A DNA stretch of 64,000 nt from Bacillus sp. FJAT-29814 (GTDB lineage Bacteria > Bacillota > Bacilli > Bacillales > Cytobacillaceae), in contig NZ_LMTJ01000004.1 of assembly GCF_001510715.1 (NCBI RefSeq), forward strand, positions 248,001 through 312,000, in the 5' to 3' direction. This document shows positions 7,799 through 16,737 of the stretch, in pieces; position 1 is the first letter of the stretch; each line of letters starts with the position of its first letter. The notes beneath the pieces were generated by a model. It did not search any database. It was not told the DNA's origin and saw nothing but the letters and a program-made list of their open reading frames with translations. The translations under genes were made by a program, and so were the position numbers.

Positions 7799-9031
7799 TT
7801 ACCGTGACGGAATCACAGGAACGTATTCACCCTGTGACACGCCTTCTTTTTCTGAACTAATCTCGACGATGCCATCGCTTTTGACCAGCGTCGTAATCAA
7901 GCCCGATTTGCCGATAATCGGCTCGGCCCACCACTCGCCGTCCTTTTCCTCAAGCCTAACACGGATATAATCGGACCGCCCCATTGACGATGGAATGTTT
8001 TTCGTAATCCGAGCAAACACCCGCTCCGGCTTCCGTTCCAATTTTTCGCCGGAAAGCTTGCGCAGGATCCGCTCGCCAAATAATTTAAAAATAATCATCG
8101 CCGAGGCGGGATGCCCTGGCAGGCCAATCACCGGTTTACCATCCGCCACTGCCAAAATTGTCGGTTTTCCCGGCTTGATGGAGATGCCGTGAACAAACAC
8201 GCCCGGTTCGCCTAATGACTGAATCACTTCGGTGGTATAATCCTTGGCCCCTACCGAGCTGCCGCCGGACATAATTAAACAGTCAACCTGTTCATACAGT
8301 TCACGGGCCCGCCGGCTAAATTCCTCATAATCGTCCTTAACGATTCCACCGTAAATGACCTCAACGTTCCAGTCGCTGGCCACCCCGGCAATCGTCAGCC
8401 CGTTGATGTCGCGAATTTGCCCTACCTGAAGGGTCTCAGTGCCAAACGGCACAATTTCATCACCGGACGACAGGTAGCCGGCTTTGAGTTTTCGATAGAC
8501 AGTGACATGGGTGATTCCTAAGGATGCGAGTGCTCCCAATTCCTGGGCCCGCAGCTTCACACCCTTTTCGAGAAGAATCTCGCCTTCACGAATATCCTCG
8601 CCGGTGCGAATCACGTTTTCACCCGGCGCCACTTGCTTATATGTATTAAGAAGACCGTCAACGTCCTCGACATGCTCAATCATGATGACGCTGTCACTGC
8701 CGGCCGGAAGCATCCCGCCAGTCGGGACATATACCGCCTGGCCCATGCCGACCGTAGCGTCTGGGATTTCGCCCATTTTGACTTCTCCGGCAACGTTCAA
8801 AAAGCCGGGCATCGACTCAGATGAACCATACGTATCTTTCGCGCGTACAGCATAGCCGTCGACAGTGGACCGGTCAAAGCCCGGAACATTTTCCTTCGCA
8901 ATCACCGGTTGGGCAAGAATGTAATGGAGGGCTTCCGAAAGCTCTCTTACCTCAGTTCGTTCTAATGCCAATACCTGTTCATCGATTAAGGCAAATGTCT
9001 CTTCAACTGTCTTTACTTTGAAAAATTGCAT
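7799..9031 (-). CDS. moeA: Molybdopterin molybdenumtransferase MoeA
   Basis: 410 aa. It inserts molybdate (or tungstate) into adenylylated molybdopterin. Visible motifs are GFDRSTVDGYAVRA near residue 50, VPTGGMLPAGSDSVIMIE, SSGDEIVPFG, IMSGGSSVGAKDYT and GLPGHPASAM. The ATG at 9031 (MQFFKVKTVEET) is taken because AGGGGAG lies about 9 nt upstream; a longer start would overlap mobA. Two MoeA-type proteins in tandem suggest specialisation, for example one for Mo and one for W, since the window holds both a formate dehydrogenase and an AOR. Confidence 0.92.
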   Translation of the reverse strand: MQFFKVKTVEETFALIDEQVLALERTEVRELSEALHYILAQPVIAKENVPGFDRSTVDGYAVRAKDTYGSSESMPGFLNVAGEVKMGEIPDATVGMGQAVYVPTGGMLPAGSDSVIMIEHVEDVDGLLNTYKQVAPGENVIRTGEDIREGEILLEKGVKLRAQELGALASLGITHVTVYRKLKAGYLSSGDEIVPFGTETLQVGQIRDINGLTIAGVASDWNVEVIYGGIVKDDYEEFSRRARELYEQVDCLIMSGGSSVGAKDYTTEVIQSLGEPGVFVHGISIKPGKPTILAVADGKPVIGLPGHPASAMIIFKLFGERILRKLSGEKLERKPERVFARITKNIPSSMGRSDYIRVRLEEKDGEWWAEPIIGKSGLITTLVKSDGIVEISSEKEGVSQGEYVPVIPSR

Positions 9032-9048
9032 GGCTCTGTTTCTCCCCT

Positions 9049-9648
9049 TTACTTTTCCTCCGCCCACTTCTTGGCATGCTCATACTCTTGCGGTTTATTC
9101 ATATTAAAAAAAGCCCGGTCTAAACGATGCTGGCTAAATTTTTCCATTTGTTTCTCTGACAAGTATAACACATTTAACTCATCGAGCATGGCCTTAATCG
9201 CCAGGCGTCCACTCTCAATCTTTTGTGCGGCAATCGCAGCGACTTTCTTATGATAGGCCGCAAATAAAGGGTTTTGGACACCGTCAATAACAGGTATAAC
9301 GGCATCATAGCCGTTGCAGCTTTCAGCAAGGAATTTAGCCAGCTCTCCGGAAATAAACGGCATATCACAGGCGACAAGTACATTTACATCATATGGAGAT
9401 GCCTCCAAACCGGCATGAAGGCCGGCGAGCGGCCCCTTGTCGGTGTACTGGTCTGAGGTCATATTCAAATTCAAAAACTCATATTTTTCCGGTTCATTGG
9501 TTACGAGAACAATGTCGGAGAAATGTTTGGCCAGTTCGTCTCGGATTCTTTCAATATTCGTTTTCTCATTTATTTTTAGCAGGGCCTTATTTGTGCCCAT
9601 TCTGCTCGATTTTCCCCCAGATAAAATAATGGCTGCAGCCTTCATCAT
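9049..9648 (-). CDS. mobA: Molybdenum cofactor guanylyltransferase MobA
   Basis: 199 aa. It attaches GMP to Mo-molybdopterin, giving the bis-MGD cofactor that formate dehydrogenase needs. The nucleotide-binding start AAIILSGGKSSRMGTNKALL and VACDMPFISGEL are the family signature. The ATG at 9648 or 9645 follows AAAAGGGG; the upstream ATG at 9669 has no ribosome site. It lies between fdhE and moeA in the same direction. Confidence 0.92.
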   Translation of the reverse strand: MMKAAAIILSGGKSSRMGTNKALLKINEKTNIERIRDELAKHFSDIVLVTNEPEKYEFLNLNMTSDQYTDKGPLAGLHAGLEASPYDVNVLVACDMPFISGELAKFLAESCNGYDAVIPVIDGVQNPLFAAYHKKVAAIAAQKIESGRLAIKAMLDELNVLYLSEKQMEKFSQHRLDRAFFNMNKPQEYEHAKKWAEEK

Positions 9649-9709
9649 CAGCACCCCTTTTCGTTTCATTTTCTTAAAAGTTCAGGCGCCGGGACTAGGG
9701 CTGCACCCC

Positions 9710-10522
9710 TTAACCTTTGTTTTCGTTTTTCGTGCCGACCGAGCTGTAGCCGTTTTCCTGAGCGACAAAATCGAGGTGTATCGAATTTAAGTCAAGCAGG
9801 GCAGCGCTCGGTTTTTCAATATATTGTCTTGTATCAATAATTTTAATATAGCCGTTACAGTCTTCGCAAACCTGGATTTGCGAAGTGGCGTCGCCTTCAA
9901 TTGTAAGAAACTTGATTTTTTCATAATCTTCAGTACCACAATGCGAGCATTCCAGCCTCTTTGCTCTCCAGTGCGCGAGACAGCGCGGGCAGTGAAGGAC
10001 CTTTTTTCCCTCATCCTCAAGGACAGCTAATCTGACCGGTTCGCCACAGACAGGGCAGCCAGCTCCAGGAACCCCGCGGTCAAGCTCAGGCTGGATCATC
10101 TCTGCGGTCTTCTGCAGATAAGGTCTTAGTGCGGTCTCTGCAAGGAACTGCGGAATCCACGTCTCAAGCCCATGTTCTTCGGCAAAGCTTTCAAAGTAAA
10201 CATGATTGAAGGAAAAAGCCTCCTCAATCCAGCGAATCGCTGTTTCTTCGTTCAGCAAGCTCTCAATGCCTGAAAGCTTTGCCTCAAGCTCTGGATTGTG
10301 GTTGATTAATAATGTATTTATATCCTCTATCCACTGTTGGAATAGTGAAATTTCAAAGTCAATAGCCGTTAATGCAGCTGCCGGCACCCCTGCAGCCATT
10401 GCCGCTTTGTCCAGGTTCGGCTTGATTGTTTCCGGATTAATCATCCCTTTCCACTGTGCCTGAAGCCGGATGAGTTCTTTTTGCAGATTTTGATATTCTT
10501 TCGAAACAACGGACTTAATCAT
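9710..10522 (-). CDS. fdhE: Formate dehydrogenase accessory protein FdhE
   Basis: 270 aa. FdhE is a rubredoxin-like accessory protein needed for maturation of membrane formate dehydrogenases. The C-terminal half holds four CxxC pairs: CPVCGEP, CPRCLAHW, CSHCGTED and CEDCNGY. The N-terminal half is helical. It follows fdnI after a hairpin and opens the Moco section of the block, tying cofactor synthesis to formate dehydrogenase assembly. Confidence 0.9.
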   Translation of the reverse strand: MIKSVVSKEYQNLQKELIRLQAQWKGMINPETIKPNLDKAAMAAGVPAAALTAIDFEISLFQQWIEDINTLLINHNPELEAKLSGIESLLNEETAIRWIEEAFSFNHVYFESFAEEHGLETWIPQFLAETALRPYLQKTAEMIQPELDRGVPGAGCPVCGEPVRLAVLEDEGKKVLHCPRCLAHWRAKRLECSHCGTEDYEKIKFLTIEGDATSQIQVCEDCNGYIKIIDTRQYIEKPSAALLDLNSIHLDFVAQENGYSSVGTKNENKG

Positions 10523-10663
10523 GTCGCTTCACCCTCGTTTTCTATTTTTTGAAGCCATATTAAAAGCAGCCGTCGGCAGTTTACAGCTTGCCGATTATCT
10601 TCTAGTTTATCATTAGTCAGATAGTGAAAATCTATAATTTTTTGAAAATAGTCTTTTTTTAAA

Positions 10664-10697
10664 GGGAAAGGCTGTCCGGTAACAGACAGCCATTCCC
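10664..10697 (-). terminator. Hairpin between fdnI and fdhE
   Basis: GGGAAAGGCTGTC (10664-10676) pairs with GACAGCCATTCCC (10685-10697) with one mismatch. On the minus strand it is followed by TTTAAAAAAAG, not a clean T run. It may therefore only partly stop transcription from fdnI into the fdhE-Moco genes, or act as a processing point. Confidence 0.55.
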
Positions 10698-10733
10698 GAT
10701 TATTAAAATTTCAATTGTCTAGCTATGTCGCGA

Positions 10734-11447
10734 TTAAGCGCCTTTTTTGTGTTTCGGATCATCAAGGTTAGGGAAGTTACCCTTCTTGACTTCTTCGTCA
10801 TACCAGTCGGCATAGTGGCCTTTTGCCCACCAAGCAGGAACCTTGCCGGTTACAACGCCAGACCAGCCTGGACGTGAATGCTTGTGGATGACACTGAGGT
10901 AAATGTGTCCGACAATAACAGCGATTCCTAATGCGAAACCGATGTTATGAAGAACATAGCCCCATTGAACTAATGCTCTTGGGAAGTACTCAGGAAACCA
11001 CATGGTAAATCCAGATGCAATGACTAAGATGGCACAGAACATTTGAAGAATCGAGTTGATTTTTTCCCCGGCGTTGAAGAATGTCTGTCTCACATGATCA
11101 AACTTTAAGCCAAACAATTCCTTCACAAAGTTTCCAAAGAACGCTATATCACGTTTCTTCCATGTAATCAATTCTTTAATCCATAGCATGAACCACTTCG
11201 GGCTGAAAATCAGCAAAATAAACGTCGGCGTGATGAAAGCTACGGCAAAGATTCTGTGGAGCAACCGTGCATTAGCTGGGCCGCCAAGAACCGGATATAG
11301 CCAGTCAAAGAATTCGGTATACATTGGTAACGCCGTGATGTAAAGAGCAAAGAATGAAAGACCATTTATAGCATGGGCCCAAACAAATGCTTTTGGAAAA
11401 CGTCTAATCTGTTGGTTTGCCTTCGGGTGCTTTTGAACATTACTCAT
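10734..11447 (-). CDS. fdnI: Formate dehydrogenase cytochrome b subunit (gamma)
   Basis: 237 aa with four membrane helices. Candidate heme ligands are FVWAHAINGLSFFALY (first helix), LLHRIFAVAF, YVLHNIGFALG and IVGHIYLSVIHKHS, in the order seen in FdnI/FdoI. It takes electrons from the Fe-S subunit and reduces menaquinone. The ATG at 11447 overlaps the fdnH stop by 8 bp and follows GGTGGTGAG. The C-terminus is charged and ends in KKGA. Confidence 0.9.
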   Translation of the reverse strand: MSNVQKHPKANQQIRRFPKAFVWAHAINGLSFFALYITALPMYTEFFDWLYPVLGGPANARLLHRIFAVAFITPTFILLIFSPKWFMLWIKELITWKKRDIAFFGNFVKELFGLKFDHVRQTFFNAGEKINSILQMFCAILVIASGFTMWFPEYFPRALVQWGYVLHNIGFALGIAVIVGHIYLSVIHKHSRPGWSGVVTGKVPAWWAKGHYADWYDEEVKKGNFPNLDDPKHKKGA

Positions 11448-12267
11448 GGCTCTCACCACCATTCTCTTGCTCTGATTTTTTGCTGAAAAACTTATTCGTT
11501 ACAAATGCACCGACAAGGGCCATTGTTGTTGCACCAAGCATCAACTTGCCGACTGGCTGTGCATAATCCTTCCATACTACTGCAGATGTTGGCACTTTTG
11601 GATTTTCAGGTAAGCCGTATACAGACGGTTTCTCTGCTAAAACGTATACAGTATGCGTTCCGCCAACGCCTTGTGGGTTGTACACTTGGGCGTTAGGGTA
11701 ACGGTCCTTAATTTCCTGAACGCGTTTTTCCGCTTTTTGGATCATGGCATCTTTATCGCCAAACTCCATTGCACCTGTGTGGCAGGTTGTTACGCAGGCA
11801 GGCTGTAACCCTTCTTCCAAACGGTCGGTACACATGGTACATTTGTTGGCTTTACGATATTCTTTGCCGTTTTTATCTTTATACTCTTTCAAAGAAATGA
11901 CTTCGAACGGACAGTTTTGGACGCAATAGCCGCAGCCTACGCACTTGTCGTGGTCAATAACTACAGTTCCAAATTCTGTGTAGCTGATTGCATTCTCAGG
12001 GCAAACCTTTTCGCAGGCCGCATCTGTACAATGGAAGCAAGATGAATGGCGGAACAAGTAATCCAGGCCGCCCTTGGAATTCTCGTGCTCGACAAACTGA
12101 AGCACGTTCCAAGTATCCGCTGTAGTCTTTGCATGTGACTGAGAACTGCCTAGGAATTCCGTTTGTTCAGCAGGAAGGTCGTTCCAGTTTTTACAGGCTA
12201 CCATACACGCACGGCATCCGTCACATTTTGTTACGTCGACATATTTTACATATTCTTTTTTAGCCAT
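11440..12267 (-). CDS. fdnH: Formate dehydrogenase iron-sulfur subunit (beta)
   Basis: 275 aa with four [4Fe-4S] motifs: CDGCRACMVACK near residue 14, CFHCTDAACEKVCP, CVGCGYCVQNCPF and CTMCTDRLEEG...CVTTCHTGAM. A single C-terminal membrane helix (LMLGATTMALVGAFV, about residues 240-262) anchors it, as in FdnH. It carries electrons from the selenocysteine alpha subunit to the cytochrome b. Its ATG overlaps the fdnG stop (TAATG), indicating translational coupling. Confidence 0.93.
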   Translation of the reverse strand: MAKKEYVKYVDVTKCDGCRACMVACKNWNDLPAEQTEFLGSSQSHAKTTADTWNVLQFVEHENSKGGLDYLFRHSSCFHCTDAACEKVCPENAISYTEFGTVVIDHDKCVGCGYCVQNCPFEVISLKEYKDKNGKEYRKANKCTMCTDRLEEGLQPACVTTCHTGAMEFGDKDAMIQKAEKRVQEIKDRYPNAQVYNPQGVGGTHTVYVLAEKPSVYGLPENPKVPTSAVVWKDYAQPVGKLMLGATTMALVGAFVTNKFFSKKSEQENGGESHE

Positions 12268-15257
12268 TAGTCAGCCCTCCTTATATCGCAGAGGAATGCT
12301 TTGTATTCTGGAATTTGTGTGTTGGCATCTCCGATATGCGGCGTCAGGCGGTTCGCTGTATCCCCTGTAGCATATCCTTTGAAGCCGAAATGCCATGGCA
12401 TCCCAACTTGGTGCACTACCTTACCTCTTACTTTGAAAGGCTTATAACGCTTCGTTACCATCGCGTAAGCAGTGATTTCTCCTCGTGCTGAAGAGACTTT
12501 AATTTTGTCTTTATTCTTAATGCCTTTTTCTTTAGCAAGCTCTTCACTAATTTCTACATACATAAAAGAGGAAAGCTCTGACAGCCATTCTTGGTTACGG
12601 GTCATCGTACCGGATTGCCAGTGTTCTGATACCCGGTAAGTTGTCGCGATAATCGGGTAATCCGCTTTAAAGCCTTTTTTGTTGAAGTCACCTTCATGAA
12701 TCACGACAGCCGGGTTTAATTCTACAGATGAGAACGCATTTGGCACTGGGCTTTCAAATGGCTCATAGTGTTCTGGGAATGGACCTTCATTCATGGTAGG
12801 TGCATAAAGCAGTCCTACACCATCTTTGTTCATCATGATTGCGCCTGTACCGCCTGGTGCTGATGGTGCTATTGTCGCATTAAAGTCCGGTACGTCGGTT
12901 CCGACCCATTTATTCTGAATCGCATCCCAATGAATAACCGCTTTTTCTTTGCTGTATGGTACACCGTTTGCATCTGCAGACGCACGGTTGTAAAGGATTC
13001 GTCGGTTGGCCGGCCAAGCAAATGACCAGTTCAAGAAGTTTCCGCCGCCAGTATCTTTGTTATCACGGTTCTTGGAACGGTTCTTGCCTTCTTCCGGATA
13101 GAATCCGCTATAAATCCAGTTACCACTGGAAGTTGTTCCGTCATCTTTCAATACGCCAAAGCCAGGAACCAATTTGCCTGTAGTCAGGTCATAACCGTTA
13201 ATTTCTTTGGCTACCAAATCGATATCAGGCTCGTGGCCGTTGCCATAGTTCCAATCAAGTGCCAGGAATGGTGCAGCCGCCGCACTTGTGTCTCCGGCAT
13301 ACATCTTTTTAAGTCTCAGCGCCAGGTCATGAACCATGTCAAGGTCTGGGCGTGATTCTCCTTTTGGTTCAATCGCTCTCCAGCGGTATTGCATCCAGCG
13401 GGAGCTATTGGAAATACTTCCTTCTTTTTCATATGAAGAACATGCTGGAAGGAAGAATACTTCTGTGTTGATCTTAGATGGGTCGCTGCCAGCTTCTTTT
13501 TTCCAGAATGCTGCTGTTTCGGTTTCCCAAAGGTCTACAACTACGAGCCATTTCAGGTTGCCAAGAGCTTCTTTTTCTCTGCCGGCGTTTGGTCCGCCAA
13601 CTACCGGGTTCGTTCCCCACAGGAATGCGCCCTCAAGCTCTTTATTGAACATCGCTTTGAATAGGAAAATGTGCGAGTAGTTCTTTGCACCTGGTTTTGG
13701 CAGGAACTGATAGCCAAACTCGTTAGCAGCTGTTGCATTTTGTCCATACCAGGATTTTAATAAGCTGACCACGAATTTTGGTCTGTTGCTCCAATAACCT
13801 GATGGAGGAGTTTCTTTTTTCAAATATCCTTCAAGTGTCGCATGCTCAGGTACAGATTGCTTAGGAATGGCTAGGTAACCAGTTAAGTTATCCCAAAGTA
13901 ATCCAAAATCAGTTGAGCCTTGTACGTTAGACTCACCGCGCATGGCGTTGATTCCTCCGCCAGGGAGACCAATGTTACCAAGCAGCATTTGGATGATTGC
14001 GAAAGCGCGTACGTTTTGTGAACCAACTGTATGCTGGGTAGTGCCCATTGCGTACAAAATAGTGCCGGACTTGCCGACTTTTCCTGTTGCGCAGAATGCT
14101 TCATACACTTTTAGCAAATCTTCTTTTGGTGTACCTGTTACAGATGAAACTGTATCGACATCATAACGTGAATAATGCTTCTTCATTAATTGGAACACGG
14201 AACGCGGATGCTCCAAAGTTGGGTCTTTAACCGGCTGTCCATCTTCGCCGACAGCAAGCGCCCATTTTGTTTTATCATAGCTGCGTTTTGCTTCGTCATA
14301 GCCAGAGAACAGGCCGTCGTTGAAATCATAGCCATCGGCAACGATAAAGGATGCGTTTGTATAGTTCACGACATAATCTTTGTGAATGAGATTATTGTCC
14401 AATGCGTGTTTAATCATCCCGCCCATAAAGGCAATATCTGTGCCGGAACGAAGCGGTGCGTAAATATCAGACACTGCTGAAGTCCGAGTGTAGCGCGGGT
14501 CAACAGAGATGATTTTTGCGCCTTTGTCTTTTGCTTTTGTTAGCCATCTGAAGCTGATTGGGTGATTCTCTGCTGGGTTTGCGCCCATAATGAGAGCAGC
14601 ATCCGTCCACTGAAGGTCATTCCAGTGGTTGGTCATTGCTCCACGACCAAATGTAGGTGCCAGACCGGCAACCGTTGAGCTGTGTCATATTCGTGCCTGG
14701 TGTTCGAGGTAAACGACGCCAAGCCCTCTCATTAATTTTGAAACCAAATAGGTTTCTTCGTTGTCGAGTGCCGCACCGCCGATGCTGGCAATCTTCTCGG
14801 TTCTATTTACAGTGATACCGTTATCTGTTACCACAAATGACTTATCACGAGTTTCCTTGGTTCGTTTGGCAATGGTGTCCATCATCCATTCCCAGTCTTT
14901 TTCTTCCCACTTATCGCTGCCTGGGGCACGATAAAGCGGCTTCGTAATGCGCTTCTCAGAAGTATAAACTTGTCTGATTGTTGTCCCTTTACTGCATAGC
15001 TTGCCTTCGTTAATTGGGTTATCCGGATCCCCTTCCGTATAAACCACAGTGTTGTCTTTTGTATGGACTAAAATTCCGCAGCCCACACCGCAAAAGCAGC
15101 AAACGGTTGGTGTTACTTTTGATGAGGCAATTTTGAATTCTTTTGATTTCGCATAGGCCTTTTTCTCGTTGAAGCCCAGTTCAACAACAGCCAATGTGGC
15201 AGCGGTTGCACCAGACAGTTTTAAAAATTGCCGGCGATTTAGGTTCAATTCAACCAT
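12267..15257 (-). CDS. fdnG: Formate dehydrogenase alpha subunit with selenocysteine (in-frame TGA)
   Basis: 996 aa when the TGA at 14685-14687 is read as selenocysteine (residue 191). Both halves are in one frame: HQARI, then TGA, then HSSTVAGLAPTFGRGAM, exactly where E. coli FdnG has its active-site Sec. A SECIS hairpin follows. The N-terminus has a Tat signal (LNRRQFLKLSG) and a CCFCGVGCG...GKLCSK [4Fe-4S] site, then the bis-MGD oxidoreductase domains. The C-terminal cofactor domain includes RVSEHWQSGTMTRN. It oxidises formate to CO2 outside the membrane (family knowledge). The ATG at 15257 follows AAGGAG. It lies 70 bp after fdhD and overlaps fdnH by 1 bp. Selenocysteine genes selA, selB, selC and selD are not in the window and must lie elsewhere. 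Confidence 0.93.
14656..14687 (-). promoter_or_regulatory. Bacterial SECIS element of fdnG with its UGA codon
   Basis: On the minus strand the TGA (14687-14685) is followed after 11 nt by GGTTGCC (14673-14667), loop GGTCT, and GGCACC (14661-14656). The stem pairs with one bulged U and has a GGUCU apical loop. Both features are those of the E. coli fdhF SECIS recognised by SelB, at the same 11-nt distance. This directs UGA to be read as selenocysteine. Confidence 0.9.
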
Positions 15258-15327
15258 TTTCAATCTCCTTCCCTTATCATGAATAGAACATCCCAATTTT
15301 TTCTATCTATCTGCTTCCCTCTCTTGG

Positions 15328-16104
15328 TCAATTCCCCCCTTCAAGGACTGCTTCCAAAGCCGGCTCAGGCATTAAATCGTTTTCGATCCTTCCCGCCGAA
15401 GTATAAATAGTCGCCATTTTCCCTCTTAAATAGCCGACTACATCAATATTCAAGTACCTGGCTAGTTGGACAGCTTGTTTGGTAGCAGCCGTCCGTGAGC
15501 CGATAACTGGAAAGCCAAATTTGGCAGCTTTAGAGAGCATTTCATATGAAACCCTTCCGGTCGTAAGCAGCACCAACCGGCCGGGATGTAACCGTTTTCT
15601 GATGGCATGGCCAATAATTTTGTCTACCGCATTATGCCGGCCAATGTCCTCACGAATCGTGATATTGCCTGCTTCGTCAACAATACATGCCCCATGCATT
15701 CCACCCGTTTCCAGATAAAAACGGGAATTTTGGGCAAATTCAGCACGCTTTTTTAATAGATAGCTTAGTTGATAGGTTTTATTCGAAGATACCTTATCGA
15801 ATTGTTTGACATCGGTCATTGAAAAGAATGTTACGCCTCTGCCGCATCCAGCTGTATAATGCTTTTTCTTCGAAAAGATTTGCTCTTCGTCAAAGTCAGA
15901 GCGGAGCGAAACATGGATGCTGCCCTGTTCTTCGTTGATTACGATGGAGTCAATATCGGTTGCATCCTGAATAAATCCTTCAGAAAACAAATATCCGTAT
16001 GTCCAATCCTCGAGGTCGAATTTTGTCAGTTGAAAGACCGCCATTTCGTATCCATTGATTATTAAGGAAATCGGATATTCATCGGGACAACCCTTATGAA
16101 TCAT
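15328..16104 (-). CDS. fdhD: Formate dehydrogenase sulfurtransferase FdhD
   Basis: 258 aa. FdhD transfers sulfur from IscS to the bis-MGD cofactor, a step needed for formate dehydrogenase activity. Family motifs are EDWTYGYLFSEGFI, TAGCGRGVTFF, ETGGMHGACI, REDIGRHNAVDKIIG and LLTTGRVSYEM. The usual catalytic CxxC loop is here AGCGRG, so only one of the two cysteines is present, as in a subset of the family. The ATG at 16104 follows a perfect AGGAGGG. It is the first gene of the block. Confidence 0.92.
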   Translation of the reverse strand: MIHKGCPDEYPISLIINGYEMAVFQLTKFDLEDWTYGYLFSEGFIQDATDIDSIVINEEQGSIHVSLRSDFDEEQIFSKKKHYTAGCGRGVTFFSMTDVKQFDKVSSNKTYQLSYLLKKRAEFAQNSRFYLETGGMHGACIVDEAGNITIREDIGRHNAVDKIIGHAIRKRLHPGRLVLLTTGRVSYEMLSKAAKFGFPVIGSRTAATKQAVQLARYLNIDVVGYLRGKMATIYTSAGRIENDLMPEPALEAVLEGGN

Positions 16105-16451
16105 TGTTTGTTCCCTCCTCTAAAGGAATAATCTTGTTTCTATACTTTACATTGTAAAAATGGCAGGTATCTGATACAGCGACATTCATCACACTGTCGA
16201 AATTTGTCCCTTTAATGGAGGGACTTTTGGGGGATATCTACCATTTTAAAGCTAAATTAAGTCTTGAAATGGCGCGTTTTTGACAACTTTCTTTCATTCA
16301 TGTCACAGAATTTCAACAATTTTGTGAACGCGCAACTTTGGTAACGTGGCAGTAGTGTTTACTCGGCTTTTGGCGAGCAATTTCACTCATCGAACCAGGC
16401 ATGACACTTACCTCGTCTAAACCCATCGTACCCCCCTAAACATCAAATGAA

Positions 16452-16467
16452 TGTGATAAAAGTCACG
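16452..16467. promoter_or_regulatory. FNR-like site upstream of fdhD
   Basis: TGTGATAAAAGTCACG matches TGTGA-N6-TCACA except for the last base. It lies about 350 bp before fdhD and 270 bp before pdxK, so FNR control of the formate dehydrogenase block would require a long leader. Confidence 0.45.
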
Positions 16468-16559
16468 TTCACACCCGTCCAAACCCATCAAACACACAAT
16501 TGTCATTTTCCTGTCAAAAAAACGTTTACAAACATTAAATAGGTGGCAGTGGTGTTTTT

Positions 16560-16615
16560 GGTGTCAGGCACCAGCCGTGGACATTTTTGCATTTTTGTCC
16601 ACCTGGGGCGGACAA
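16560..16615 (+). repeat. Dispersed two-part repeat, copy 1
   Basis: GGTGTCAGGCACCA (16560-16573) is followed 19 bp later by a TTTTGTCCAC...GGACAA block (16593-16615). The same two blocks in the same relative order occur on the minus strand at 33656-33710. Both blocks are themselves short inverted repeats. Confidence 0.65.
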
Positions 16616-16737
16616 GACCAATCCACTCTCAATCCGTTCCTTTCCGAGTGAAATTGTTATGCCTGTGATTATGTTATTTTTTTGTTGTTGCATTATAATA
16701 AGAAGGTGGATTTGAGGCATATAAGGAGGCTTTCATA

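Larger units (their letters stand above)
16105..16737. other. Intergenic region between divergent fdhD and pdxK
   Basis: This 633-bp gap has no convincing gene. It holds an FNR-like site (16452-16467), a copy of a dispersed repeat (16560-16615) and a small hairpin GTCCCT/AGGGAC at about 16207-16225. Promoters for both flanking genes must be here. Near pdxK the sequence is T-rich, and an AAGGAGG site precedes the pdxK start. Confidence 0.6.

Noticed and set aside
12267..15257. fdnG as two separate genes or a frameshifted pseudogene
   Set aside because: Both parts are in the same frame, separated by a single TGA at the known Sec position, with a SECIS hairpin after it.
16207..16225. GTCCCT/AGGGAC hairpin as a terminator
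   Set aside because: It is followed by TTTT only on the plus strand, where no gene precedes it; the stem is just 6 bp.
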